Source: Tetmemena sp. SeJ-2015 (Eukaryota; Ciliophora; Spirotrichea; Sporadotrichida; Oxytrichidae). Taken from it: a stretch of 64,000 bases of DNA. Below are positions 37,000 through 48,600 of the stretch, piece after piece. The stretch covers positions 1-64,000 of the forward strand of contig JAJKFJ010021837.1 in NCBI GenBank assembly GCA_027382625.1, given 5' to 3'. The translations under genes and the position numbers were made by a program. The notes beneath the pieces were generated by a model, which saw only the letters and a list, made by a program, of their open reading frames with translations, ran no database searches and was not told where the DNA came from. Position 1 is the stretch's first letter. Every line of letters starts with the position of its first letter.

Positions 37000-38679
37000 G
37001 CAAACCATGAAACTCAAAAATAAATTTACTTTTTTTCTTAACATAAGGAAGAAAAATTCTATATTATGCTATTTTCTCTAAAATATTGTTGAGAAATTAA
37101 TAATTTTTATTTTTAGCTCAACACTCTCAAAATTTATCTTGGTTTCAAAGTTGAGTTATAATAATCTAAGATATTTAAATAAATATATAGAATAGAAATA
37201 ATTAGCAATTGGGTACATCCTACTTACTTATTTAACTATACTCTTTTTCACATTTATATAAAGTATAATAGAATAACATAATTACAATAATAAATTTATT
37301 AAGCCCAATAAATTTAATATAGTGAGAATTTATTTAACAAAGAACTAATTTATAAATCAATAAAAGTTGATTTGAAGCGGCTAACTTGAAATGCCTCAAA
37401 TATAAATAATTATTGTGCCAGTAGATCTCGATTATATTTTTTAAGACTTAGTAAGAGAATTCTGGATGGAGAAATTTACTTAAAGTATAAAAAGTGAATT
37501 GTGAGGAGTGAGATATCATAATTATCTGTTGATGAAGATTCTGCTATTATTTTTATAACTGCCTTCATTCTGTATCTTTCACTTATCATTAATTTAAAAA
37601 TTAATTTTTATTTAAATAGTCAATTATATTAAAATTAAATGTGTATGTTATTAAAAACGAAATTAAATTTTAGGAGTTATTTTAGATACAAATTAATAAA
37701 TCCTAAGTTAATTTTAAATTTAAAGGGGATTACACATTGAATGTCTTTGACTTATCAACAAACTTCAGTCATTTTTTGGCATGTAAGACTCAACAAAATC
37801 AGCTTAGGTGTTTATTTTGGCTTTGTCTAGTCAGAACAATTCACCTCAATAAAGCAATCTGCATTCTCCAGAGGATGAGTTCTACTAGACAGTAGCTTTG
37901 AGTAATGATCAAATAGTCTTAAAATTCCTTGTTTAACCGATTTGAGTAGGTGTGTTGTCACGAGATCTAGATTTTAACTTTCTAATTTCATTATTTACTT
38001 TAATTTGCAGAAAATAATTACTAAGTGCTCTCAAGAGCAGTTTTATAAACATTTTGATATTTTAAATAATTTTTAATGAGTGAGGTTCTCATTGATTATC
38101 CTTCATTTTAAATTATTGGATTTCTTTTTATATTTGCTTCTTAAGTTTTAAATCCAATGGAAACTGGACTTATGATTCTAAATTTGTTTGCTTATCAAAG
38201 TTATTTAAAATATCTCGATTTAATGATAAAATAATAAGACTTCGTATTTTTAAAAAAATTATTTTATTTTTTATTCATGAAGGTAATATCTCATAATTTA
38301 AATAATTATTTAAACCATAAAATTAATCTCTTTACAAATAAGCAAAATTGAATAATTTTATATTAAATTTGCAATTGTGATATTATAGCATAAATTTATC
38401 ATCATTTATTTAAAACAATTTTAATACAATTTAATTTCAGAGGAAAAATATTGATATTCTTATTCACTTATGCATCAGAAAAATGAAAAATTATAATTTA
38501 AGGTTATCAACTGCATATTTTTGTGAATAGATTGACAAATTAAGGAAATATTGAGAATATTGATTGAATTAGAGAGCTAAAAATTGCATTTTATAATTTG
38601 AAACTTTGATTCTATATTTCTAAGAGATTGAATTAAATTATTATTAATTTGGATATATTTTAATTATAATATAATAGAA
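37000..38679. repeat. T3-T4 spacer with a GC-richer repeat
   Basis: 37.73-37.99 kb is GC-richer than its surroundings and ends with TCTAGATTTTAACTTTCTAA. The same end occurs at 51.16 kb and, diverged, at 43.61 kb. On the opposite strand, TCTGACTAGACAAAG of the 50.76-kb copy is also present at 37.82 kb. It is non-coding in all frames tried. The remainder of the spacer is AT-rich with nothing recognised. Confidence 0.5.
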
Positions 38680-41600
38680 ATGGAATAATCTACCAATGAC
38701 TTTGTAGTCTTCATTGACTCACTTGATACTGATTAGATAAATCAAATGTCATAGGAAGAACTAAGATCAACTATTCCAAAACTCTTATCATTCATACTTG
38801 AAAATAACTCATCAGTTTCAGAAGTAAGTTTTTTCAATTATACTGTTTAATCTAATTAAAATCATAATTAATTATTATTGAGTAAATTATAATGGCGGAA
38901 ATAAAATGGATTTTTATCATGAAGAGCTTCTTGTTGAATATATAATCTAAAATAACATGATTTGTATTTAAGATTATCTTCAGTGCTTTAGACATCATGC
39001 TCAATTAAATTAAATTTATAAATATAATTAAATTAAGAAAAATTATAACTTCAAAAGAATATCGGCAGTACTTCTGCTATCCGCAATTTATTGGGCTATT
39101 CTAATAGTGATTTTAGATTGATAATTTAGAGAAGCTTTTGTTTCTAATCATGTAGATTAAGGATAAAATTTACTACTTCCAAATAAATGTTGATTTTTAT
39201 AAAATGACAGAACTCTATAAATATATTAGGCATCCAGCCATATTAGGGATCCTAAATTAGATTGATGCCGTTTTAAGGATCTTTATTGGTGGTTTATTTT
39301 ATTTTAATCTTTTAAATAAGAGTTAGCTAATGAAAATAATACTACAAGAAAAATTCTTTGCTCCCATTCATTATAGCTGATAAAATAATTAAAAAGATAA
39401 TTAAATTAGTTATTAAATAATTATGGAATAAATCAGTGGCATTTGAAGAAATATAAATAATTGCTAAAACCATACTATTAACTATAAACATTTAAAAATG
39501 TTATATCCTTTGGTTTTGGGTGTGTGGGAGAGCTCAGTCAATAACTTTAACCGACAGAAATTGATAAATAAGTCATATTTGAATTAATTATTACTTCTTA
39601 TGGGTTATCTCGCTCCTAAGAGGTACTTTGAAGGTGATTGAAGATGAAACTCATATTAATTAAATATTAAAAATCGAACAGCAGCAGATTAGTGAGGTTT
39701 CAGCAATTCAAATGTCACAAGTTTCCATTCATCAATTATTATTTTTAATCCAATCACCGATTATAATTTAATCCTCAATTATAGTACTACCTTTCAAGTA
39801 AATTGGAATAATCTGAGATAAGAGAGACGATCTCTCTTAAGATCATGTTTCTCATAGCTGAATCACTTACTTAAGAAATTTATTTATCTACTATTATTTA
39901 AACTTAAAATAATTTAAATGTAGGAGGAAGAAGCAAGTAGCATTAAAAAATTAATAGGATAGAAACTTAGAGAAATCGTAGTTCCATTTATCTATCAATA
40001 TTATATTTTTTCTGAAATTTAAAGAATGATGAATTTTATCTAGAGCTTTAACTTAGATAAGATAAAAAGCCTCTAAGAAATAATTATTAAGCACCTAGGA
40101 TTGACGATACTTCATGAGGATTTTGAGGATGAAGATCTGTCAATAAATTTAATTTTAATATAAATTATGAATTTTTTTATATTTAAATAAAGACACTTGA
40201 GCTTTTATAAAGCGTACTTCAGCAATAACAAAGTTAAATTACTTATAAGGTCATAAGATCAATGAATCAAATCTTAGAGTGAATAAATATAACAATCAAT
40301 TTATTGGATAATCAATTGAGTATCTTATTTCATTTATCAGTTTTGATAAAGATAATTTATGAAATTTGAAAGAGAATAAAAATAAAGAACCTTATGTGGT
40401 CTCATAAGAATTATAATAAAAAACTTTTTTTTATAGATGAAATGAGTGAATGAAGAGTTTGCAAATTATTTGTCATCACTTGGAGATTTGTGGATAATAT
40501 TTTAATCCATAATTATATAACTTTTTATTGCTTTATCACAAGTTGAAGAATAATCAGAATAAAAGGTACGTTATCATATTTATACTCAATAAATTATTTT
40601 AATTAAAAATTCATTTTAATTAAATCCCATTATTTATAAAAATAAAATGGAAATATTTTATAAATTAATTTGTTTTAATAAAATGTCAGAGGTACATAAA
40701 ATAATAAAAGTTGAAATTGATATCCGATTTTACGAGCAAAATATTTGTATTTATACTGAACTATGTAAATATATTATATTTGAATGACAGACAAAAGCTT
40801 GAAGAATATATATTATGGAAACAATCAAACCTCTAGAACTTTTAATAATTATATAATTAAAATGTAATTTACTAATTCCTTTAAATTCATAATTATTGAT
40901 ATTTAAGGTAGAGCTCCTTCTTTAAATTATAAATCTGGCTCTTTGAAACCTAAAAAAAAATTTATTCAGAATTTTAATATTTGTTTCAAATCTCACCTTT
41001 CTACAATTTTTTTTATTTACTAAAGAAGCATTAAATTAGATCAGTTATAAAATTTATTTATAGTTTAATTGATAATTTTAGTTTTGAACATAAGTCACGT
41101 TGTGATTTTCGTGATCAAAGAATTAAAAAGCAGTCCTTCTCGTCGAAACCTTAAATCTTTTACTTTCGGAATGACCTTTATCCAAAAATACTTGAGCAAT
41201 TTAGAAGAAAATCAAAAACAAATTTATGAGGAAATCTTTTTTAACTCCTAGTTAGTAAAAAACATTTTCAAAAGATTTAGAAGAGAAGAACTAGAGACTG
41301 AATATAAAACTATGAAAGGCGTACAAAATTTAAACAAAAGTATCATTTATGATCAATTTGTTAAATCTATGTTCAATCCCCTCATGAAAATTACAAGATC
41401 TTTATCAAATAAATAGGTTTCTCGCATCTTAATAGATCAATAGTAAAAATTCTAATATAATTTTTATATATTATAAATGAGTACCTAAGAATTATCCTAA
41501 CTCATTTCAGATAATTTAATCCGGATAAGAAAAAGAGCAACAATAGTTTAAATTATATCACAAAAATGTTTATTGGCAATCTTAAAAAATATTATTTATC

Positions 41601-43933
41601 TGCTGGTCTTATTACAAAAATTATCAAATAATACTAAATATTTTTTATTTTTATGAAATTTTAACTATATTTTTCATTATTTGTTAATTATTTCATTCAT
41701 AAAGGATAATCGATTTGATCCTTTTTCCTTTTTGCACATTTAATTATGGGATGAGATGAATACAATTAGTGAATTGGCATATTCGAACACAATTATATAT
41801 ATATATATATATGTTCATTACTGCTGTATGATATTTTGAATGAGCATCTGCTTCATTTTTTTATTTCATAATTCCATTTTTGTCTTAGTGTCTCCAAACT
41901 CTGAAACTACAAAGTTATTTCAGAATTATGTTTTGCTCTCACATTATATTTGGCTTGCACTATTCCATCTCAATGTTTTAAGTTCATGATTGTGGATTAA
42001 CTTCTTTCAGGTCCAAGAAATGATTGCTAGTCTTCTCTCTTTTTTTAAGAATTAGTGCATAAATATCACTATTAGCCATTGAAAACTACACATTTTCTGT
42101 AAAATCTTTAGCTAAACTTATAAATAATGCTCAAACTGTTTTTAGAGAATAAAGGTTTCTTACTATAATTATCTAGAACCATAATTTATGAAATTAGGGT
42201 TAGTTTTGATCCACGGGTTGTAAATTTTATCTTGTCTTCCATTCTTTGTATTTTAAGAATGAAATTACTAATAATAAAAATTAAATTACTTTAGTCTTCT
42301 CTCTTAATTTATTTGGATTATCATATATTAATATTATACCCATTTTATAAATTCATTGTTATGGGGGAGGGGCCTTTCACGGACAACAATTTGAAAATAA
42401 AAAGCAAGCATGCAGATTTAATTTTGCTCCAATTCTTCATTTTATACAGGCCAATTAGATAATCTACGATTCAAGATTTAATCCTAAGTTAGTCATTTAG
42501 GTGAAGATAATTTGTAAGGAAAAACTATCTTTTAAAATTTTTACTTAACTATTGTAAAAATATTTTTAAATGGATTCTTCATATAATTAGCGATATGGTA
42601 TATTGTAGTATTAGTCCCTAAATGATGGATTAAGCTTTGGCTTTTAAAAATATTGCTTTATTTCAAGAATGCCTTTGAATTTTTTTCCTATAGAGAAGAA
42701 TATAGAATAAAAGTAAGTTGCTCCTAATAATTATCCCACATAAAAATGACTAACTTAAGGTTAAATTTTGAGATAGTAGATTATCTAATTGGGCTGTATA
42801 ACATTAAAAATTAGATTTAGGAGCAAAAGTTACAATATATGCTTGAGCTTTTGAGGTATAAGTTCTAACTTGCAGGAAAGGCATCCCCCGTTGCTACTTT
42901 TAAATATGTGGAATTAAGGAAGTTAGCCGAATTATAAAGTAACCCCGAAACGCATAGTAAACTCGATTATAACGGGTGTAGCCGTGCACAATAAATACTT
43001 GTCAGCCATCACGTCAGTTAATCAGTGATCACGTCACTTTAGGGGGATGAAGAGAGGATCCCTTGTGGTATTTGACTTTTGACTCCTCAGTCAGCTCTCA
43101 ATCTCAGAACATATGAATCTATGGCCTGAACTGGGGGAAAACCTCAAATCCGACTTTGATTAGACATGGTAAAAGGGAAATAAATAGCTACAGGCTTACC
43201 AAATTGAATAGACAAGGATGACTCTATGATATTAGACGATCACCATTAAGTAACATGGGCAGCGCATACATACACCAGTGGTCCTCACATGTGCGCCTTA
43301 AATATGATGCAAGCCTGTTAGTACTACTGTAATTTAATCTTACATCTAAGCCACCAGGTTCCCTTGAAGATTTCTACAGCAACCATTGCTCCTTTTGAGG
43401 ATCACATCACTCCTTCAATGGGAAGTCACTAATCTATGGCCAAAAGGGTACAGATTTAAAATTCGTACAGTTCTAGCAAGCCTTTGGGATTCACCACAAT
43501 CCACGCATTCCTCAATTAGATAAACTCTACCACTTACTATTGAGCAATGGCCACTTGATCTCCCTAACCTCGCAAAGCCAACTATGATGCAACGTCATGG
43601 GCCTTAAATTTTAACTTTTTAATTAAAAAAATACTTTAATTATGAATTATTAAAAGAATACTAAAGAGGATTAAGACTTTCTAATTGAAGAAGAAGTATA
43701 TTAGATTATTTAATTGAAAATGAATTAATTATGGTAATTAAGTTTAGTATAATTTTGCCTGTGCTAAATATATTAAAAATATTAAGAGAGAATTAATTCT
43801 GCTCAAAGCTCCTAAAATCATGAAATAAATTGCAAAATATACAGGAGATAGAGAAAGCAAAGAATTCACCCTTTAAGAGCATAAAGGTGTCAATAAAATC
43901 ATTGAGTTTCTAAATTACCTCTTGAAAGATTGA
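38680..43933 (+). CDS. Tandem family member T4
   Basis: Exon A 38680-38823 (FVVFIDSLDTDQINQMSQEE; ends GAA|GTAAG, three codons shorter than T3), B 39117-39291, C 39323-39873 split by element X (39374-39783), D 39918 to about 39996 (ATG-TAG-GAG..., TAG as Gln), E about 40030-40140, F 41082-41442 (VIKELKSSPSRRNLKSFTFG, LVKNIFKRFRREELETEYKT), a small exon at 41482, and G 43745-43933 (IKRELILLKAPKIMKQ; TGA 43931-43933). About 1.85 kb of inserted DNA (41.75-43.6 kb) separates the last exons. Apart from the insertions, I saw no TGA inside exons A, B, D, F or G. Product unknown. Confidence 0.8.
39374..39783 (+). mobile_element. Element X inside exon C of T4 (IES-like, TA-bounded)
   Basis: 410 bp flanked by TA at 39372-39373 and 39782-39783. 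The left end is TAGCTGATAAAATAA; the right end is ATCCTCAATTATA, whose complement TATAATTGA mirrors the left end. Homologous copies lie in T6 (56.3-56.7 kb), T2 (right part) and at 18.4-18.7 kb. Removing the element and one TA joins CAT-TA to G-TAC-TAC, giving HQYYL exactly as in T3, in frame. A longer direct repeat ATTATAG (39370-39376 and 39778-39784) spans the junctions. Confidence 0.8.
41750..43620. other. 1.85-kb compound insertion in T4
   Basis: Compared with T2 and T3, T4 has extra DNA between AATTATGG (41749) and about 43.6 kb. It holds an (AT)n run at about 41793-41812, the foldback element at 42364-42892, and a GC-richer stretch (42.9-43.61 kb) that ends like the repeats at 37.97 and 51.16 kb. 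No coding frame was recognised in it. Confidence 0.6.
42364..42892. mobile_element. Foldback element, G-tipped family
   Basis: The left end GGGGGAGGGGCCTTTCACGG and right end AGGAAAGGCATCCCCC are inverted copies. Inner inverted stretches (GATTTAATCCTAAGTTAGTC against GACTAACTTAAGGTTAAATT; AATTAGATAATCTAC against GTAGATTATCTAATT) support a foldback structure over the whole 530 bp. The tip sequence GGGGCCTTTC is shared with 47.74 and 52.62 kb. Confidence 0.75.
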
Positions 43934-45694
43934 TAATTATCAGAAGGCAAACTATAGAAAAAATATAATTACTTTTTAGAAGTAAAATTTTATGAATGAC
44001 TATTTTCTCTAAATTTTATGTGAAAAAAGTAATTTAAAAATTAATAATTTTTATTGATAGACAACACTCTCATAATTTCTCTAATTTCAAAGTTGAGCGA
44101 TAATTAACAAAGATTTCTAAAATTATAAAGTAATAGCATGCCAATTAGGGTACAACCAACTTACTTATTCATTTATATTCTTTTATCACATTTATATTAG
44201 TATAAAAGAATAAGTTAATTACAAAAATAAATATATTAAGCCCAATAGATTTAATATAGCTGAGAATTTATTTAATAAAGAATTAATTTATAAATAAATA
44301 AAAGTTTATTTTAATAGTCTGATTAAAAGTGCCTCATATAAATAATAATTGTGCTTCTAGATCTAGATTAATTTTTTAATTTTTATATTCTCTCAAAATT
44401 AGAAGAGAACTCGTTTAGTATAATTTACTAGAATTGTGAGGAATACGAAATCATAATTTTCTGCTGATGAAGGAAGATACAGATATTTATTTTTAGAACT
44501 GACTTCAAGCCTCATTTTTCACTTATCTTTATTTTAAAAATTCAATTTTATTTAAATTGTCTATTATATTAACTTTAAATATGTATTTTTTTTAATTTTT
44601 ACTTTTTTTAATTTTAGCAGTTATTTTTTATAAGCTAATTATGGAATTAGTAAAAGTATAAATAGTCCGAGGATCAAAAAATGTTTATTGTTATCATTAT
44701 AAGATAAGGCAGACAGAATCTTGATTCTCAGTAATTGTTTAAAAAATTATGTTACTGCAAAAATTATAAAGAATAGAGAGTTGTCTGCAAAAATGTAGAT
44801 AGAATAATTAGCAAGTGTGATCTATACTTGAATGAGATATACTCTACATAGCATAAGTAGAGATGATTATATTAATGAAAGTCCATAAAGGCTTTTTTAT
44901 TAGCTAAAAGTTGATTATGAATAGACTGATCTCTAAGCATTAGAGAAGGCTACTTATATTTTAATCCAAGGTACAAGATAGATAAATGCCTTTTATAATA
45001 AATTTAATTAATATAAGACACTTTTTATACAGCATGAAATTAATTTGATCTATTAATTCGATTACTTTAATTATTTTCGATAATCTGTTTTAATTGTTGA
45101 AATTAGAAGCAAACAACGCTCAATATTGTATGATTTTATTTAATTCTTAATTATAAATAGTTATAGCATTTTAAACTCCATTTTATAATTCTAACTGTTG
45201 GAAATGGGTCAATTTTTTGACTATTATTTTCTCAAAATACACAATAAATAATTAAAGAATTCAATTTCATTTATTGATATGATTGTTACATATTTTATCT
45301 TTACTGTTCACTAATTTATAGGAATTAATAAATCGAAAAGAAAACAAAATTTCTTGTGAAGAATTCATTGCAAATTTTAGTAATTTTAATGAGATTAAGC
45401 TAAAGAATTATTTTTAAAATCCTCATTTGTAGAGCTCATTCAGGAATTTAAATAATTCGATTTAGGGAATGTTAAAATTTTTCTGAATGGTTGTTTCCAA
45501 TTGTAAATCATAGAAACAATAAGAAATTATAATCATTGTTTAAAATGGAGATACCTATATTAGATATTGAAATATCTCAGTTTTATAGACAGTAGCAGTA
45601 ATTTATTAAGTTTACTAATTATTTTGAGTTATAAGCAATAAAATTAAATAAGGGACTATCAAGGAATTATTATTAAAATATTTTAAAAGGCAAA
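43934..45694. other. T4-T5 spacer; nothing recognised
   Basis: AT-rich. No array exon, transposon end or convincing frame was found. Confidence 0.5.
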
Positions 45695-48600
45695 ATGGAA
45701 ATAAATGAATCAGAAATTTAGGCTTAAATGAATGACCTCAAAGATAAAAACTCCTCTTAATAGACAGATGAATAAGTCAGTACATTTTTAGAAAGAGTAA
45801 TCAATAATTTAAACTTGCATGGATCCTAAATATCTGAGCAGTTACAAGTAAGCAGCAAAGTTTTGAGCCTTTTTATATTAAGAAGTTCATTTTCATTTCT
45901 TTTTAATTTTGTCTATGAATATTTTGCTTTTAGGTAGATATCTTAGAATAAATCTTACATTTCACTATGTCGAAGCAGCGAAGAAAAATATTTGAAAACC
46001 TTGAAAATGAATCTCTGAAAGTTATGAAGGTCATGAATTAATCCTCAAACTCTCATAAAGTAAATTTATTGATATGAGTTTAGAAACTTAAAAGTAAGAA
46101 AACTCAAAATATTTAAATTAAAGGACATCATAATCAATTGATTCAATCTCTGGTTTAAAAAAAAATAAAATGCTTTGCATTGAGTAATTAAATAGGAAAT
46201 GTATAGTTTAACAAAATATGAGTTAATCACTCATCTCTAAAGTGAAATTTAATTCACTATTTATTGATTTTATTATCCTTATTCATTGGTTACACCCTTT
46301 CCATAGTTAATTTAATAATTAAAATTTTTTAAATGTAACCATATTCGCATTTATATATAAAAATTTTGGTTTTATCTATTAAATCGATTCAATTAGCTTA
46401 TTTAATTATTTTATAAGGGAAAAAAACGGACATTAAGATCCTTTGATTTTGATTTATAAATTTCATTAAAAAAATAAGATTGACTTACATTTATTGGGTT
46501 TATTAAGTAACTGAGTAGCCTAATAATTGGAGGCTATTAACTCTATCTTAATGAACAATTTTAATAATTAATCATAATCTATGATATTTATGAAGAGGAA
46601 AGGAGATATTTATATTAGGAAGAATTCTTAGACTCTATTCTCTCATTTTATTAGTAAAATTAGGACATTGATTCTTAAGAAAGTGCTAAGTTTGCTCTCA
46701 AAGTCATTTTCAAAATCTTGAACTCCATTCCTTTCTAAACAAATTGATACAATTATAAATTATAATCAGAATTTTATGCCAAGTTTACAAGAAAGAATTC
46801 AGAGACTTAGATCATTCTATAGGCAAAAAACTCAGAGTTATAGTTATCAAGCTACATCTCGAAAAAATTAAATATTTTTAAATTTTTCCCTCCTTTCTGT
46901 TAAAGGCCCTTTTGGAAAAAACCAAAAACGAAGGAAAAAAGGGGAAAAATATTTCAAAATTATGGTTAAAATTATTTTAAATAAGCGCTCCTTTTTGTCC
47001 TGAGTATTGCTACAAAAGAATGTTCAAAAAGTGTAATTTTACTTTATTAAAATTTCCTAATTGTAGCGTTATTTTTGGACTGCAACACGCCAATCATGGC
47101 TTGAAGTTTCAGAAAAATGACGAAATAAAGTGGTTTGCTTACTAAGGGAAGCTGGCTTTTCCTAGTCTAGTTACCAATATAAAAATTAATCATATAATGT
47201 TTAAACTAGTTATTGAAAAATTTACACTAAAATTTCTGAATGTGATGGAACAAGTCTAAAGATAATATTAAATTATTTACAGGATTATGTAAAGTAATTT
47301 ACACTTGAAATTCTGCACAGTTGGACAAGTCTCAGTTAATATTATTAATTTAATGTAGTTTTTGTCTTAATTGATAAAGGAATCAGAAAGTTAATATACT
47401 TTGGAAGCTATTCGCTCATTCAATTGAGTCTTCCATTCAATCAAGCTTTTATATTTTATAATGTCGATAATTAAGTTTGGATAAATTTAAGTATCTTATT
47501 TTTCAATTAAAATGGATCAAGGGTTGATTTTAAAAAAAATAATTTACTATTTTATTATCCTAATATAAAAATTATTATGCAATTATTATTTTTAAACTAA
47601 TTATTAATCAGAACTTGGACTAGAAGTGGAGAATTAAAAGCCATTTTAAAACAATTATGCTTATAAAATATGAGTAATGTGCTAGCGTTTGCAATAAAAG
47701 CACTTCAGGATAAATATCATACTGATACAAATAAAAAGATGGGGGGGCCTTTCTCGACAGTAAATTTTATAATGAATAAGTAAGTAATACTAAAATGCTT
47801 TATAGGCTAATATTTGTCTGAAATCTTCATAGAGATTATTCGATAATTAAGCTTTAAAATTTCAATCAATTTGTCTGTCAGAGTCAGATGCATCTAAATA
47901 AAATCTATATTTCAAGCTATTTATTAGCTAATTGAAAATAAATTAAAGTTAAATTTTTAAATAGTGCAACATTATTATTATGACATTGTTCATGCTTAAG
48001 GCCATAGAATTTTAAGCTGAAATAATTGTAGATTAGTCCTATTAATCATGAATTAAATTTGCAGGTAATATTTTTTGCTGCACTATGTAAAAATTTAACT
48101 TTAATTTATTTTCCAATAGCTAATAAATAGCTTGAAATATAGATTTTATTTAGATGCATCTGACCTCTGACCGACAGAATTAGGATTGAAATTTAAAGCT
48201 TAAGTTGTTCGAATACACCTCTATAACTGGAAGAAGTGGAGAAATTAAAAGCATTTAAAACAATTATGCTTATAAAATATGAGTAATGTGCTAGCGTTTG
48301 CAATAAAAGCACTTCAGGATAAATATCATACTGATACAAATAAAAAGATGATATACTAGAGCTTAGGATACATTAAAGTAAGCTTAAGTTCTATTTTATC
48401 TGAAGAGGATGAAAATTATGCAAGAGTATTATCCGTTCATTACAGATTTCTCAAAATATTTTTATTTTTGTTCTGAAAAGCCTAAAAGAAGGGGACTAAT
48501 CCCACTTCTCCTATCCTAAAAGGTAGTAAAACTATATAATAAAAAAGGTAATTTTCCTTAATTATTTATTTTAGCGTTTATAGAGATCTCTCTCCGCCCC

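Noticed and set aside
41793..41812. (AT)n run as a regulatory or origin signal
   Set aside because: A simple microsatellite inside the T4 insertion; nothing else supports a function.
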